This document shows positions 37,694-47,171 of a DNA stretch of 64,000 nucleotides, in pieces. Under the pieces are notes generated by a model. That model saw only the letters and a program-made list of their open reading frames with translations, was not told the DNA's origin and made no database searches. A program made the position numbers and the translations under genes. The stretch comes from Bradyrhizobium sp. WSM3983. Its GTDB lineage: Bacteria; Pseudomonadota; Alphaproteobacteria; Rhizobiales; Xanthobacteraceae. Each line of letters begins with the position of its first letter. Position 1 is the first letter of the stretch. The DNA is taken from NCBI RefSeq assembly GCF_000473045.1, contig NZ_AXAY01000004.1, positions 124,001 to 188,000 on the forward strand. Reading direction: 5' to 3'.

Positions 37694-37732
37694 TTAACGC
37701 GATTTAGATACGCCTCATTAACCATGCTTTGA
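37694..37732 (+). promoter_or_regulatory. CtrA-like boxes upstream of cpaB
   Basis: TTAACCATG at 37718 with TTGA after seven bases (TTAA-N7-TTGA) is one base from the CtrA consensus TTAA-N7-TTAA, and another TTAAC stands at 37694. CtrA controls pilA and the cpa genes in Caulobacter. The match is suggestive, not proven. Confidence 0.4.
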
Positions 37733-37799
37733 CGAATAGCTGGTCAACTGCCGATTACGGCGGCGTCAGCGTCGCGGCGTTCTGTGGAAAGTGAAGCGT

Positions 37800-38597
37800 A
37801 TGAATAGGGCACGCATAGTCGTCCTGACGGTCGCCATCTGCGCCGGCGGCGTCGCCGCGTATCTGGCGAGCGGCTCTGACTCTGCGCCGCCTCCAGCGGC
37901 TCCGGTCGCGCAGCTCCCCACCACCGACGTACTGGTCGCCAAGAACGACATCGGCCTCGGACAGACCGTGAAGCCGGAAGACGTGCAGTGGCAAACCTGG
38001 CCGACCGCGACCGCCAGCGCCGCCTTTATCCGCCGCAGCGAGCGCCCCGATGGCGCAACCCAGGTCACCGGCTCGATTGCGCGCGCCCCCTTCATCCAAG
38101 GTGAGCCGATCCGCGACCAGAAGCTGGTCAAGGCCGATGGGTCCGGCTTCATGGCTGCGATCCTGCCGACCGGCATGCGCGCCATCTCCACCGAAATCTC
38201 GCCGGAGACCGGCGCGGGCGGCTTCATCCTGCCGAACGACCGCGTCGATGTGCTGCTGACGCGCCGCCTCAAGAACCCGGACCAGAGCGCCGGCGCCCAG
38301 GATATCGTCACCTCCGAGGTCATTCTGGTCAATGTCCGCGTGCTCGCCATCGACCAGGCGCCGAAGGAGAAGGACGGCCAGAACGCGGTGGTCGGCAAGA
38401 CCGTGACGTTGGAGCTCAATTCCGCACAAACCCAGCTGCTGTCCTCGTCCCGCCAGGCTGGAACGCTGTCGCTGGCGCTGCGCAGCATTGCCGACGTCAA
38501 GATGAGCGAGATCACGCTCGATGAATCCGCGCAGAAGCGCGATGGCGTTTCGATCATTCGCTACGGCATTCCGACCCAGGCGGCGAAGGCACGATGA
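37800..38597 (+). CDS. cpaB: Flp pilus assembly protein CpaB/RcpC
   Basis: This 265-residue protein has an N-terminal membrane helix (IVVLTVAICAGGVAAYLA), then a SAF domain (VLVAKNDIGLGQTVKPEDV) and the RcpC-type C-terminal region with PNDRVDVLLTRRL. It is a periplasmic part of the Tad machine that works with the CpaC secretin. A GTG three codons earlier (37791) is open, but the ATG at 37800 has better spacing from GGAAAG. It overlaps cpaC by 4 bases. Confidence 0.92.
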   Translation: MNRARIVVLTVAICAGGVAAYLASGSDSAPPPAAPVAQLPTTDVLVAKNDIGLGQTVKPEDVQWQTWPTATASAAFIRRSERPDGATQVTGSIARAPFIQGEPIRDQKLVKADGSGFMAAILPTGMRAISTEISPETGAGGFILPNDRVDVLLTRRLKNPDQSAGAQDIVTSEVILVNVRVLAIDQAPKEKDGQNAVVGKTVTLELNSAQTQLLSSSRQAGTLSLALRSIADVKMSEITLDESAQKRDGVSIIRYGIPTQAAKAR

Positions 38598-40084
38598 GGA
38601 CAGTCGAAATGAAATGCAGGGCAGATCTGGCGACGATGCGGACCTCGATGGTTCGCGCCCTGTCGTTCTCGGCCGCTCTCGCGCTGACGCTCAACCCCGC
38701 GCTCACGCCCGTGATCGCAGCAGATTACCGTCCCGCGGCGCCGGTTGCAGCCGACGGCCAGATGAACGCACGCTTCCTCTCGCTCGGCATCGGCAAGTCG
38801 ATCGTGATCGACCTGCCGCGCGACATCAAGGATGTGCTGGTTGCCGATCCCAAGATCGCCAACGCGGTGGTCCGCTCGTCCCAGCGTGCCTACATCATCG
38901 GCGCCTCGGTCGGCCAGACCAACATCGTGTTCTTCGATTCCGCCGGCCAGCAGATCGCGGCTTATGACATCGCGGTCAAGCGCGACCTCAACGGCGTGCG
39001 TGCGGCGCTGAAGCAGATACTGCCCAATTCCGACATCCAGATCGACGGTCTCGGCGACGGCGTCGTCCTGACCGGGAGCGCGGCCAACCCGCTCGAAGCA
39101 CAGCAGGCCAACGACCTCGCCGCACGCCTTGCCGGCGGCCCCGACAAGGTGGTGAATTCGATCGTGGTCCGCGGCCGCGACCAGGTGATGCTGAAGGTGA
39201 CGGTCGCCGAAGTCGCGCGCAGCGTCATCAAGCAGCTCGGCATCGACCTTACCGCGAACCTGAACTACGGCACCTCGGTGGTGACCTTCAGCAACTCCAA
39301 CCCGTTCTCGGCGCTTGGCAAGAATCTCGTAGACGGCAACGCCCTGACCACCAAGTTCGGAGCGACGCCGTCGGTGCAGGCCACCCTGCGTGCGATGGAA
39401 ACCGCAGGCGTGATCCGGACGCTGGCCGAACCGAACCTGACCGCGATCTCCGGCGAGGCCGCGACCTTCATCGCCGGCGGCGAATTCCCGGTGCCGGCGG
39501 GCTATGCCTGCGATCCCACCACGCATGTCTGTACCACCCAGATCAGCTTCAAGAAGTTCGGCATCTCGCTCAACTTCACCCCCGTGGTGCTGAGCGAGGG
39601 CAAGATCAGCCTGCACGTGATGACCGAGGTCTCGGAACTGTCGAACGAGAATGCGATCACGCTGTCGCAGGCCGTGACCTCGACCTCGGTCAACTCGCTG
39701 ACGGTGCCCTCGATCAAGACCCGCCGCGCCGAGACCTCGCTGGAAATTCCCTCCGGCGGCGCGATGGCGATGGCCGGCCTGATCCAGCAGCAGACCAAGC
39801 AGGCGATCAGCGGGTTGCCGGGGCTGATGCAGCTCCCGGTCCTCGGCACGCTGTTCCGCAGCCGCGACTTCGTCAACAACACGACCGAGCTGGTCGTGAT
39901 CGTAACGCCCTATGTCGTTCGCGCCGCGGCGCCAAAGGACCTGTCGCGGCCGGATGACGGCTTCGCGGCGCCCGCGGATCCCCAGGCCGAACTGATCGGC
40001 AACATCAATCGCATCTATGGCGTGCCGGGCCGGACCGAGCCGGCAAAGAACTACCGCGGCACCTACGGCTTCATCACGGACTGA
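38594..40084 (+). CDS. cpaC: Tad pilus outer-membrane secretin CpaC/RcpA
   Basis: This 496-residue protein has a signal peptide (cut after VIAAD, near residue 43), then the pilus N domain (IGKSIVIDLPRDIKDVLVAD). A BON-like middle follows (GDGVVLTGSAANPLEA), then the secretin domain with EPNLTAISGEAATFIAGGEF and SGLPGLMQLPVLGTLFRSRD. It forms the outer-membrane channel for the Flp pilus. The start overlaps the cpaB stop (ATGA), and the stop TGA overlaps the next ATG, so translation is coupled along the operon. Confidence 0.95.
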   Translation: MRTVEMKCRADLATMRTSMVRALSFSAALALTLNPALTPVIAADYRPAAPVAADGQMNARFLSLGIGKSIVIDLPRDIKDVLVADPKIANAVVRSSQRAYIIGASVGQTNIVFFDSAGQQIAAYDIAVKRDLNGVRAALKQILPNSDIQIDGLGDGVVLTGSAANPLEAQQANDLAARLAGGPDKVVNSIVVRGRDQVMLKVTVAEVARSVIKQLGIDLTANLNYGTSVVTFSNSNPFSALGKNLVDGNALTTKFGATPSVQATLRAMETAGVIRTLAEPNLTAISGEAATFIAGGEFPVPAGYACDPTTHVCTTQISFKKFGISLNFTPVVLSEGKISLHVMTEVSELSNENAITLSQAVTSTSVNSLTVPSIKTRRAETSLEIPSGGAMAMAGLIQQQTKQAISGLPGLMQLPVLGTLFRSRDFVNNTTELVVIVTPYVVRAAAPKDLSRPDDGFAAPADPQAELIGNINRIYGVPGRTEPAKNYRGTYGFITD

Positions 40085-40836
40085 TGGCGGAACGGGGACA
40101 TAGTATGATCACAACACGACCCCAGACCCGCTACCGCGCCGGCCTCGGTGGCGCGCTGGTCGGTATCGCGCTCGCGCTCGGCGGCTGTCAGCACGACGAG
40201 GTGGCCACCGCGTCCATTCCCGACGACTACAAGCAGCGTCATCCGATCGCTATCGAGGAACAGAACCGTTCGATCGTCGTGTTCGTCGGTCACGCCCGCG
40301 GCGGCCTGACCGCAGCCCAGCGCGCCGACGTAATGGGCGTGGCCTCGACCTGGATGCATGAGGGCACCGGCGCCATCCACATCGACGTGCCGTCCGGAAC
40401 GCCCAATGCGCGTCCGGTGGCAGAATCGATGCGCGAGATTCAGGCGATGCTGGCGGCGGCGGGCGTTCCCCCGCGCGGCATCATCGCCCGTCCCTACCAG
40501 CCAGAAGACAAGCGCTTCCTGCCGCCGATCCGGCTGACCTACTCCAGGATCGCCGCGGTCGCGGGCCCCTGCGGCCTGTGGCCGGAGGACCTCGGCCCAT
40601 CGATGAAGAACAAGAGCTGGTTCGAGAACAAGGACTACTACAATTACGGCTGCGCCTATCAGCGCAATATCGCGGCCATGGTCGACAATCCGTCGGACCT
40701 CGAGCAGCCGCGGTCCGAAACTCCGGCCTACACGGCGCGCCGAACTACCGCCTTCGAGAAGTATCGCAAGGGAACTCCGACGGCGGTTGCCTATCCCGAG
40801 GCCGATAAGGCCAAACTCAGCGACACGGGCAAATGA
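40084..40836 (+). CDS. cpaD: Pilus assembly lipoprotein CpaD
   Basis: This 250-residue lipoprotein has a lipobox, LALGGCQH, with Cys near residue 35. The domain body VVFVGHARGGLTAAQRADV and GPCGLWPEDLGPS followed by the NYGCAYQRNIAAMVDNPSDL ending is diagnostic of CpaD. It probably helps CpaC insert in the outer membrane. An ATG at 40105 preceded by GGGGAC is a reasonable alternative start and would give a more usual leader length. Confidence 0.93.
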   Translation: MAERGHSMITTRPQTRYRAGLGGALVGIALALGGCQHDEVATASIPDDYKQRHPIAIEEQNRSIVVFVGHARGGLTAAQRADVMGVASTWMHEGTGAIHIDVPSGTPNARPVAESMREIQAMLAAAGVPPRGIIARPYQPEDKRFLPPIRLTYSRIAAVAGPCGLWPEDLGPSMKNKSWFENKDYYNYGCAYQRNIAAMVDNPSDLEQPRSETPAYTARRTTAFEKYRKGTPTAVAYPEADKAKLSDTGK

Positions 40837-42098
40837 TCAACTACGCGCGCCAGACTCAAGAAGAGCAGCCGGAGGCCCCTGGGCCGGTCGAGGAGCATAT
40901 TGCGCCCGCGCCGCGCGTCTCGGTTCAGGCCTTCTGCGAAACCGTGGAGACTGCGGCCGCCGTACAATCGGCCGGCGAAGATCGCCGTCTCGGCAAGGCC
41001 CATCTGAAGATCCAGATGGGCGGCATGGCGGCTGCGATCGAAGCCTATCGCTCCGCACCGACGCCGAACGTGATCGTGCTCGAGAGCGACGCCCGCCATG
41101 ACCTGTTGGCCGGGCTCGACCAGCTTGCCACCGTCTGCGACGCCGGTACCCGGGTGGTCGTGATCGGCCGCATCAACGACGTCATGCTCTATCGCGAGCT
41201 GGTGCGCCGCGGCGTCAGCGACTACGTGCTCGCGCCGGTTGGTGCGATCGACGTCGTCCGCTCGATCTGCAACCTGTTCTCGGCACCGGAAGCCAAGGCG
41301 GTTGGCCGCATCATTGCCGTGGTCGGCGCCAAGGGCGGCGTCGGCGCCTCCACCATCTCCCACAACGTCGCCTGGGCGATCGCACGGGACCTCGCGATGG
41401 ACGCGGTGGTTGCCGATCTCGACCTCGCCTTCGGCACCGCCGGGCTCGACTACAACCAGGACCCTCCGCAGGGCATCGCCGACGCCGTGTTCTCGCCGGA
41501 TCGCGTCGATACCGCCTTCATCGATCGCCTGCTGTCGAAATGCACGGATCACCTCAGCCTGCTGGCGGCGCCAGCGACGCTCGACCGGGTCTATGATTTC
41601 GGCAGCGACGCCTTCGATTCGGTGTTCGACACGCTGCGCGCGACCATGCCCTGCATCGTGCTCGACATCCCGCATCAATGGTCGGGCTGGACCAAGCGCG
41701 CTTTGATCGGCGCCGACGACATCCTGATCGTGGCGGCGCCGGACCTCGCCAATTTGCGCAACACCAAAAACCTGTTCGATCTGCTGAAAGCCGCGCGTCC
41801 CAACGACCGTCCGCCGCTGTACTGCCTGAACCAGGTCGGCGTTCCCAAGCGGCCGGAGATCGCGGCGACCGAATTCGCCAAGGCGATCGAGAGCCAACCG
41901 GTCGTCTCGATCCCGTTCGAGCCTCAGATCTTCGGCGCGGCCGCCAACAACGGCCAGATGATCGCCGAGATCTCCGCCAACCACAAGTCGATCGAAATGT
42001 TTCTCCAGATCGCCCAGCGCCTGACCGGCCGCAGCGAGACGAAGAAACAAAAGTCGTCCTTGCTTTCACCGCTGATTGAGAAGTTGCGGGGAAAATAG
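40833..42098 (+). CDS. cpaE: Pilus assembly ATPase CpaE/TadZ
   Basis: This 421-residue protein has an N-terminal receiver-like domain (to about 145) without an obvious phosphoacceptor Asp, then a MinD/ParA-type ATPase domain with VVGAKGGVGASTISHNVAWA near residue 163. The GVGAST form lacks the usual GKT/S lysine of Walker A but keeps the upstream Lys, as in CpaE/TadZ. It places the pilus machine at the cell pole. It overlaps cpaD by 4 bases. Confidence 0.93.
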   Translation: MINYARQTQEEQPEAPGPVEEHIAPAPRVSVQAFCETVETAAAVQSAGEDRRLGKAHLKIQMGGMAAAIEAYRSAPTPNVIVLESDARHDLLAGLDQLATVCDAGTRVVVIGRINDVMLYRELVRRGVSDYVLAPVGAIDVVRSICNLFSAPEAKAVGRIIAVVGAKGGVGASTISHNVAWAIARDLAMDAVVADLDLAFGTAGLDYNQDPPQGIADAVFSPDRVDTAFIDRLLSKCTDHLSLLAAPATLDRVYDFGSDAFDSVFDTLRATMPCIVLDIPHQWSGWTKRALIGADDILIVAAPDLANLRNTKNLFDLLKAARPNDRPPLYCLNQVGVPKRPEIAATEFAKAIESQPVVSIPFEPQIFGAAANNGQMIAEISANHKSIEMFLQIAQRLTGRSETKKQKSSLLSPLIEKLRGK

Positions 42099-42119
42099 GT
42101 CGCCGCATGGAGTTGTTAA

Positions 42120-43583
42120 GTGTTCGGTAAGCGTAGCGGAACAGACACCGACCTTCGGGCTCCCAAGCCCGGCGCCGTGTCGCCAGAGCCTGCCCAGGCT
42201 CCGGCGCCGACGATGTCGCGCGCGCCGCCCCCGCCGGCCGTGGCCTCCCCGCCGCTCGCTCCCTCCCGGCCCGCGCCGGCCATGGAGACCCGCCGCTCGG
42301 ACAATTATTACGAGGTCAAGGCGACCATCTTCGGCGCGCTGATCGAGGCCATCGACCTCGCCCAGCTCGCCAAGCTCGATTCCGAGTCCGCGCGCGAGGA
42401 AATCCGCGACATCGTCAACGAGATCATCGCGATCAAGAACATCGTGATGTCGATCGCCGAGCAGGAAGAGCTGCTCGACGACATCTGCAACGACGTGCTC
42501 GGCTATGGTCCGCTCGAGCCGCTACTCGCCCGCGACGACATCGCTGACATCATGGTGAACGGCGCCGGCACCGTCTTCATCGAAGTCGGCGGCAAGATCC
42601 AGCGGACCGGAATCCGCTTCCGCGACAACCAGCAGCTCCTCAATATCTGCCAACGCATCGTCAGCCAGGTCGGCCGGCGCGTCGACGAATCCTCGCCGAT
42701 CTGCGACGCGCGCCTCGCCGACGGCTCCCGCGTCAACGCCATCGTACCGCCGCTCGCGATCGACGGCCCCGCGCTCACCATTCGTAAGTTCAAAAAGGAC
42801 AAGCTGACGCTGGATCAGCTGGTCAAGTTCGGCGCGATCTCGCCGGAAGGCGCGGAAATCCTCCAGATTATCGGGCGTGTCCGTTGCAACGTGCTGATCT
42901 CCGGCGGTACCGGTTCGGGCAAGACCACGCTGCTCAACTGCCTGACCAACTACATCGAGCACGACGAGCGCGTCATCACCTGCGAAGACGCCGCCGAACT
43001 CCAGCTCCAGCAGCCCCACGTGGTGCGGCTCGAAACCCGGCCGCCCAACATCGAGGGCGAAGGCCAGGTCACCATGCGCGAGCTGGTGCGCAACTGTCTG
43101 CGTATGCGTCCTGAACGCATCATCGTCGGCGAAGTCCGCGGTCCGGAGGCCTTCGACCTCCTCCAGGCCATGAACACCGGCCACGACGGCTCGATGGGAA
43201 CGCTGCACGCCAACAATCCCCGTGAAGCGCTGTCACGCTGCGAATCCATGATCACGATGGGCGGCTTCTCGCTGCCCTCGCGCACCATTCGCGAAATGAT
43301 CTGCGCCTCGATCGACGTTATCGTCCAGGCCGCGCGCCTGCGCGACGGTTCGCGGCGCATCACCCACATCACCGAGGTGATGGGCATGGAAGGCGATACC
43401 ATCATCACCCAGGACATCTTCCTTTACGACCTGGTCGGCGAGGACGCCAACGGCAAGATCATCGGCAAGCACCGCTCGACCGGTATCGGCCGCCCGAAAT
43501 TCTGGGAACGCGCCCGCTATTACGGCGAAGAGAAACGCCTTGCCGCTGCGCTCGACGCCGCGGAATCGACACCGAAGGCATGA
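42120..43583 (+). CDS. cpaF: Tad secretion ATPase CpaF/TadA
   Basis: This 487-residue hexameric traffic ATPase drives pilus extension and, in Tad systems, retraction. Its N-terminal tail is Pro/Ala-rich. Key motifs are Walker [15 protein letters not shown] near residue 261, the Asp box [19 protein letters not shown], Walker [21 protein letters not shown] and the His box [11 protein letters not shown]. It has a GTG start 21 bases after cpaE. Confidence 0.96.
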   Translation: MFGKRSGTDTDLRAPKPGAVSPEPAQAPAPTMSRAPPPPAVASPPLAPSRPAPAMETRRSDNYYEVKATIFGALIEAIDLAQLAKLDSESAREEIRDIVNEIIAIKNIVMSIAEQEELLDDICNDVLGYGPLEPLLARDDIADIMVNGAGTVFIEVGGKIQRTGIRFRDNQQLLNICQRIVSQVGRRVDESSPICDARLADGSRVNAIVPPLAIDGPALTIRKFKKDKLTLDQLVKFGAISPEGAEILQIIGRVRCNVLISGGTGSGKTTLLNCLTNYIEHDERVITCEDAAELQLQQPHVVRLETRPPNIEGEGQVTMRELVRNCLRMRPERIIVGEVRGPEAFDLLQAMNTGHDGSMGTLHANNPREALSRCESMITMGGFSLPSRTIREMICASIDVIVQAARLRDGSRRITHITEVMGMEGDTIITQDIFLYDLVGEDANGKIIGKHRSTGIGRPKFWERARYYGEEKRLAAALDAAESTPKA

Positions 43584-43599
43584 GCAGGTCGGCGCAGTC

Positions 43600-44577
43600 A
43601 TGAACATTCAGGTCCTCGCCCTCGGCTTCCTCGCCACCGCCGCTGTCGGCGGCATCGCCTGGGTCTTCCTCTATCCGCTGCTGTCCGGCGAACGGAAGGC
43701 CGAGAACCGCCGCGCCTCGATTGCGCGCGCCGAAGCGCCCACGACCAAGCAGGCCGAGAAGACGCAGCGTTCGCGCCGCGAGCAGGTCGAGAGCTCGCTC
43801 AAGGATCTCGAGGCGAGGCGAACGCAGGAAAAGAGCGTTCCGCTTCACATCCGCATTTCGCAGGCGGGGCTCGACTGGACGCCGCAGAAATTCTGGATCG
43901 CATCCGCCGTCGTGGCGGGCGTGTTTTTCTTCGGCGCACTGTTCGGTGGCGGCGGCCTGATCGGCGCGGTCGGTCTTGCCTTTGCCGGCGGCTTCGGCCT
44001 GCCGCGCTGGGCGTTGGGCTTCCTGAAGAAGCGCCGCGAGAACAAGTTCCTGGCGGCGCTGCCCGACGCCGTCGACGTCATCGTCCGCGGCATCAAGGCC
44101 GGCTTGCCATTGTTCGAATCCATCAAGGTCGTCGCGGCCGACGCGCCCGAGCCGCTGCGCAGCGAATTCCTCCAGATCATCGAGACGCAGGCAATCGGCA
44201 TGCCGCTCGGCGAGGCTTGCACGCGGCTCTACGATCGCATGCCGCTGCCGGAGGCCAATTTCTTCGGCATCGTGATATCGATCCAGCAGAAGTCGGGCGG
44301 CAACCTCTCCGAAGCGCTGGGCAACCTCTCCAAGGTGCTGCGCGACCGCAAGAAGATGAAGGAAAAGATCCAGGCAATGTCGATGGAGGCCAAGGCTTCG
44401 GCCGGCATCATAGGCTCGTTGCCGCCGATCGTGATGTTCCTCGTCTATCTCACGACGCCCGGCTACATCTCGCTGCTGTGGACCCATCCCACCGGCCAGC
44501 TCATGCTGGTCGGCTGCCTCGTCTGGATGTCGATCGGCATCATGGTGATGAAGAAGATGATCAACTTCGATTTCTGA
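43600..44577 (+). CDS. tadB: Tad inner-membrane platform protein TadB
   Basis: This 325-residue protein of the GspF/T2SSF family has an N-terminal TM helix, a charged linker, two central helices (about 110-145), the T2SSF domain FLAALPDAVDVIVRGIKAGL with GGNLSEALGNLSKVLRDRKK, and C-terminal helices. It forms the inner-membrane platform with TadC. The ATG at 43600 fits the family; 16 bases separate it from cpaF. Confidence 0.93.
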   Translation: MNIQVLALGFLATAAVGGIAWVFLYPLLSGERKAENRRASIARAEAPTTKQAEKTQRSRREQVESSLKDLEARRTQEKSVPLHIRISQAGLDWTPQKFWIASAVVAGVFFFGALFGGGGLIGAVGLAFAGGFGLPRWALGFLKKRRENKFLAALPDAVDVIVRGIKAGLPLFESIKVVAADAPEPLRSEFLQIIETQAIGMPLGEACTRLYDRMPLPEANFFGIVISIQQKSGGNLSEALGNLSKVLRDRKKMKEKIQAMSMEAKASAGIIGSLPPIVMFLVYLTTPGYISLLWTHPTGQLMLVGCLVWMSIGIMVMKKMINFDF

Positions 44578-44586
44578 CGGTGCCGT

Positions 44587-45561
44587 ATGGTCGATTTCCT
44601 CGTTACGAAACTGCATGACCCACACTTCATGACCATGCTGCTGGCGGCCATCGCCGCCAGTGCCACGGTGTATACGCTGGTGATGCCGCTGTTCGCCGGC
44701 GAGGGCCTCTCCAAGCGCATGAAGGCGGTGGCGAGCGAACGCGAGCGGATCCGGCAGCGCGAGCGCGAACGACTGAACAAGAGCGAAAAGGTCTCGCTGC
44801 GCCAGACGCCCAAGCAACTCGTCTCCAGGGTTGTCGAGGACTTCAACCTCACCAAATGGCTGGCGCAGGAAGCTGCGCGCGACAAGCTGATCATGGCGGG
44901 CTATCGCGGCCAGGCGCCCTACATCACATTCCTGTTCGCCCGCATGGTGGCGCCGCTCGTGCTGTTCGTCGGCTCGGTCGTCTACGTGTTCCTGATCGCG
45001 CACATGGAGAAGTCGATGCCGATCAAGATCGGCATGTGCGTCGGCGCCGCCTATGCCGGGCTTCAGGCGCCGATGCTGTTCCTCAAAAACGCGATCTCCA
45101 AGCGCCAGCTCTCGATCAAGCGCGCGTTTCCCGATGCGCTCGACCTGCTGCTGATCTGTATCGAATCCGGCATGTCGGTGGAAATGGCGTTCCGCAAGGT
45201 CGCGACCGAAATCGTGGGCCAGTCGATCGCGCTGTCCGAGGAGTTCACCCTGACCACCGCCGAGCTGTCCTATCTGCAGGACCGCAAAGTGGCGTACGAA
45301 AACCTGGCAAAGCGCACCGGCCTCGAAGGCGTCAAATCGGTGTGTCTGGCGCTTCAGCAGGCGGAACGCTACGGCACCCCGCTCGGCCAATCCTTGCGCG
45401 TCATGGCGCAGGAAAACCGCGACATGCGCATGAACGAAGCCGAGAAGAAGGCCGCCGCACTGCCGCCGAAGCTGACGGTGCCGATGATCCTGTTCTTCCT
45501 GCCGGTGCTGTTCGTCGTCATTCTCGGACCGACCGGCATCAAGATCTCCGAGCTGCACTGA
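44587..45561 (+). CDS. tadC: Tad inner-membrane platform protein TadC
   Basis: This 324-residue partner of TadB has an N-terminal helix, a strongly basic stretch (ERERIRQRERERLNKSEK), two middle helices, the T2SSF domain (FPDALDLLLICIESGMSVEM and YGTPLGQSLRVMAQENRDMR) and a C-terminal helix (VPMILFFLPVLFVVILGP). It is the last gene of the plus-strand tad run; a hairpin follows. Confidence 0.93.
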   Translation: MVDFLVTKLHDPHFMTMLLAAIAASATVYTLVMPLFAGEGLSKRMKAVASERERIRQRERERLNKSEKVSLRQTPKQLVSRVVEDFNLTKWLAQEAARDKLIMAGYRGQAPYITFLFARMVAPLVLFVGSVVYVFLIAHMEKSMPIKIGMCVGAAYAGLQAPMLFLKNAISKRQLSIKRAFPDALDLLLICIESGMSVEMAFRKVATEIVGQSIALSEEFTLTTAELSYLQDRKVAYENLAKRTGLEGVKSVCLALQQAERYGTPLGQSLRVMAQENRDMRMNEAEKKAAALPPKLTVPMILFFLPVLFVVILGPTGIKISELH

Positions 45562-45571
45562 CGCCGGAGAT

Positions 45572-45593
45572 TGCGGACCGCACGCGGTCCGCA
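45572..45593. terminator. Bidirectional hairpin between tadC and tadD
   Basis: TGCGGACCGC (45572-45581) and GCGGTCCGCA (45584-45593) form a perfect 10-bp stem between two convergent genes. There is no T-run, so the efficiency is uncertain. Confidence 0.6.
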
Positions 45594-45624
45594 GCCAATT
45601 TCAGGATCAGAAGATCGGGTCTGA

Positions 45625-46437
45625 TCAGTCGGGCTGGCTGAGCGAGGCGACCGGCGTTCGCTTCGACGCGCCGCGCGGGCCGTCGTTGCGGTTCAGCATT
45701 TCCTTGAGATACGCGACATTGGCCGCAGCCTGGTCCGGCGGCAGGTCCGCCTTCACGATGGTCTCGGCCTCGGCGAAGCGACCCTGGAGGCCGACCACCA
45801 GGCCGAGATTCTGCCGCACCCGGGAGCTTGCACGCGGTGAAGCATAGGCTTGCCGCAGCGCCTCTTCCGCCTTCGGCAGGTCTCTCGACAGCATATAGGA
45901 CAGGCCGAGATTGGAGAGCACGCCGGGATCGCCCGGCGCGATCTTCAGCGCGCTCGCATAGTAGGCGCGCGCTTCGTCGTGACGGCCCATCTGGTCGAGC
46001 GCGGTGCCCTGCACGGAGAGCAGGCGCCAGTCCGGATTGTCCGGCGAATGCGCCTTCGACAGCACGTCGAAGGCCTGCTGGAAATTACCATTGTCGGCGA
46101 GCGCGCGGCCGTATTGGGCAAGCAGCGGCTTGTTGCCGGGATTGGCGATGGTCGCCTGTTCGAGCACGGCGGCGGCCTGGGCGCGCTGGCCGTTGGCGCG
46201 CAGGGCCTGGCCATAGGCCAGCGCCACGTCGGGATCCTTGGGATTGGCGCGGTAGCGCTCGCTATAGGTCTCGATGGCGCGCGCCGGATCGGCCGGGGTG
46301 GCTTCCGCCTTCGGACCGATCGAGCCGGTCACATCGGAGAGTTTTGACATTGCCGTGCAGCCGCCGAGGCTCGCGGACGCCAGCGCGATCAGCGAGGCGG
46401 AGGCAAGAAGCCGGGCAGGACGGGACCATTGACGCAT
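45625..46437 (-). CDS. tadD: TPR lipoprotein TadD-like
   Basis: This 270-residue protein has a signal peptide with lipobox LGGC (Cys near residue 27), then about four to five tetratricopeptide repeats (PDVALAYGQALRANGQRAQA, LLSVQGTALDQMGRHDEARA, PGVLSNLGLSYMLSRDLPKA). TadD proteins in tad loci act as pilotins for the secretin. It faces the operon from the opposite strand. Two TTAAC-containing half-sites stand ahead of it. Confidence 0.88.
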   Translation of the reverse strand: MRQWSRPARLLASASLIALASASLGGCTAMSKLSDVTGSIGPKAEATPADPARAIETYSERYRANPKDPDVALAYGQALRANGQRAQAAAVLEQATIANPGNKPLLAQYGRALADNGNFQQAFDVLSKAHSPDNPDWRLLSVQGTALDQMGRHDEARAYYASALKIAPGDPGVLSNLGLSYMLSRDLPKAEEALRQAYASPRASSRVRQNLGLVVGLQGRFAEAETIVKADLPPDQAAANVAYLKEMLNRNDGPRGASKRTPVASLSQPD

Positions 46438-46776
46438 GACGCTTTGACTCTCGAGCCGATTGATCGAGCCGAACGCGCCAGCAATAGACTGTTAACCCTA
46501 ATGGCCGGTTAACGCGGAGGATCGCCGCCTTGTGGCGCCATCTCACCGCCGAGGTGCGAGGCAGATGCGGATAGTCGTACGCGTCGTGCCGGCATCAACC
46601 GAGATTCAAGCGGCGCTCCTGCGCTCGATACGTGCAGCCGCGCGCAAAACGACCTAAAAGTATCCAACAATAATGCCACAACCGCAGCGCTAGGAAAGCC
46701 CTGCGACAACGCGCTCGTGAACGGCAGTTCGCAAACGAGATACGAGCGCAATCAGCAGATGGTTTCGCGAGCCCGA
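46438..46776. other. Gene-free stretch between tadD and a small membrane protein gene
   Basis: This stretch of 339 bases holds the GTTAACC inverted repeat near tadD. I see no convincing coding frame, repeat or terminator in the remainder. Confidence 0.5.
46491..46513 (-). promoter_or_regulatory. GTTAACC inverted repeat upstream of tadD
   Basis: GTTAACC (46491-46497) and GGTTAAC (46507-46513) form a perfect 7-bp inverted repeat with a 9-base spacer, 54 bases before the tadD start. TTAACC is the core of CtrA-type sites, here in an unusual facing arrangement. Confidence 0.4.
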
Positions 46777-46980
46777 TCAATATTCGATGGCGAGACGCTT
46801 GCGGATTTCGTCAATGCGCTTGTCGAGCGCATCGAACCGCGCATGAATCGAACGGTCATGGAGATAGAAGACGTATCCGCCGGCGAGGAACGCGAAGACC
46901 CAGTGGTGATGCTCGACATAGCCAAAGACAGCCTCGATCGCCTGGCCGATGAATGTGATCACGCCCCACACAAATTCCAT
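46777..46980 (-). CDS. Small membrane protein, 67 residues
   Basis: The protein begins MEFVWGVITFIGQAIEAVFG and has a second hydrophobic stretch (HHHWVFAFLAGGYVFYLHD) and a charged helical end, HARFDALDKRIDEIRKRLAI, likely a short coiled coil. GGAGGA lies 7 bases before the ATG at 46980, which supports the start; longer open frame upstream looks non-coding. I do not recognise a family. It stands alone and divergent from the aminopeptidase gene. Confidence 0.7.
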   Translation of the reverse strand: MEFVWGVITFIGQAIEAVFGYVEHHHWVFAFLAGGYVFYLHDRSIHARFDALDKRIDEIRKRLAIEY

Positions 46981-47171
46981 TGCAATTCCTCCCGGCACGC
47001 TTCGTCTTCGGTCACCGGCGTTCTCTGCGCAACCTGGCAACCGCTGCCGGAACCTAGCATGGCTGCTTCTCTGCGAGTAGCGGCTCCCTGAGCGGTGACC
47101 GCAAAGCCGATTGCAGCCACCGCAAAACTCTGCGAAGTCTCCTCCAGCCGAATGATCTTGCGGACCCGCCA

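Noticed and set aside
43459..45558. 699-codon minus-strand open frame
   Set aside because: It is antisense to tadB and tadC, which have clear family motifs.
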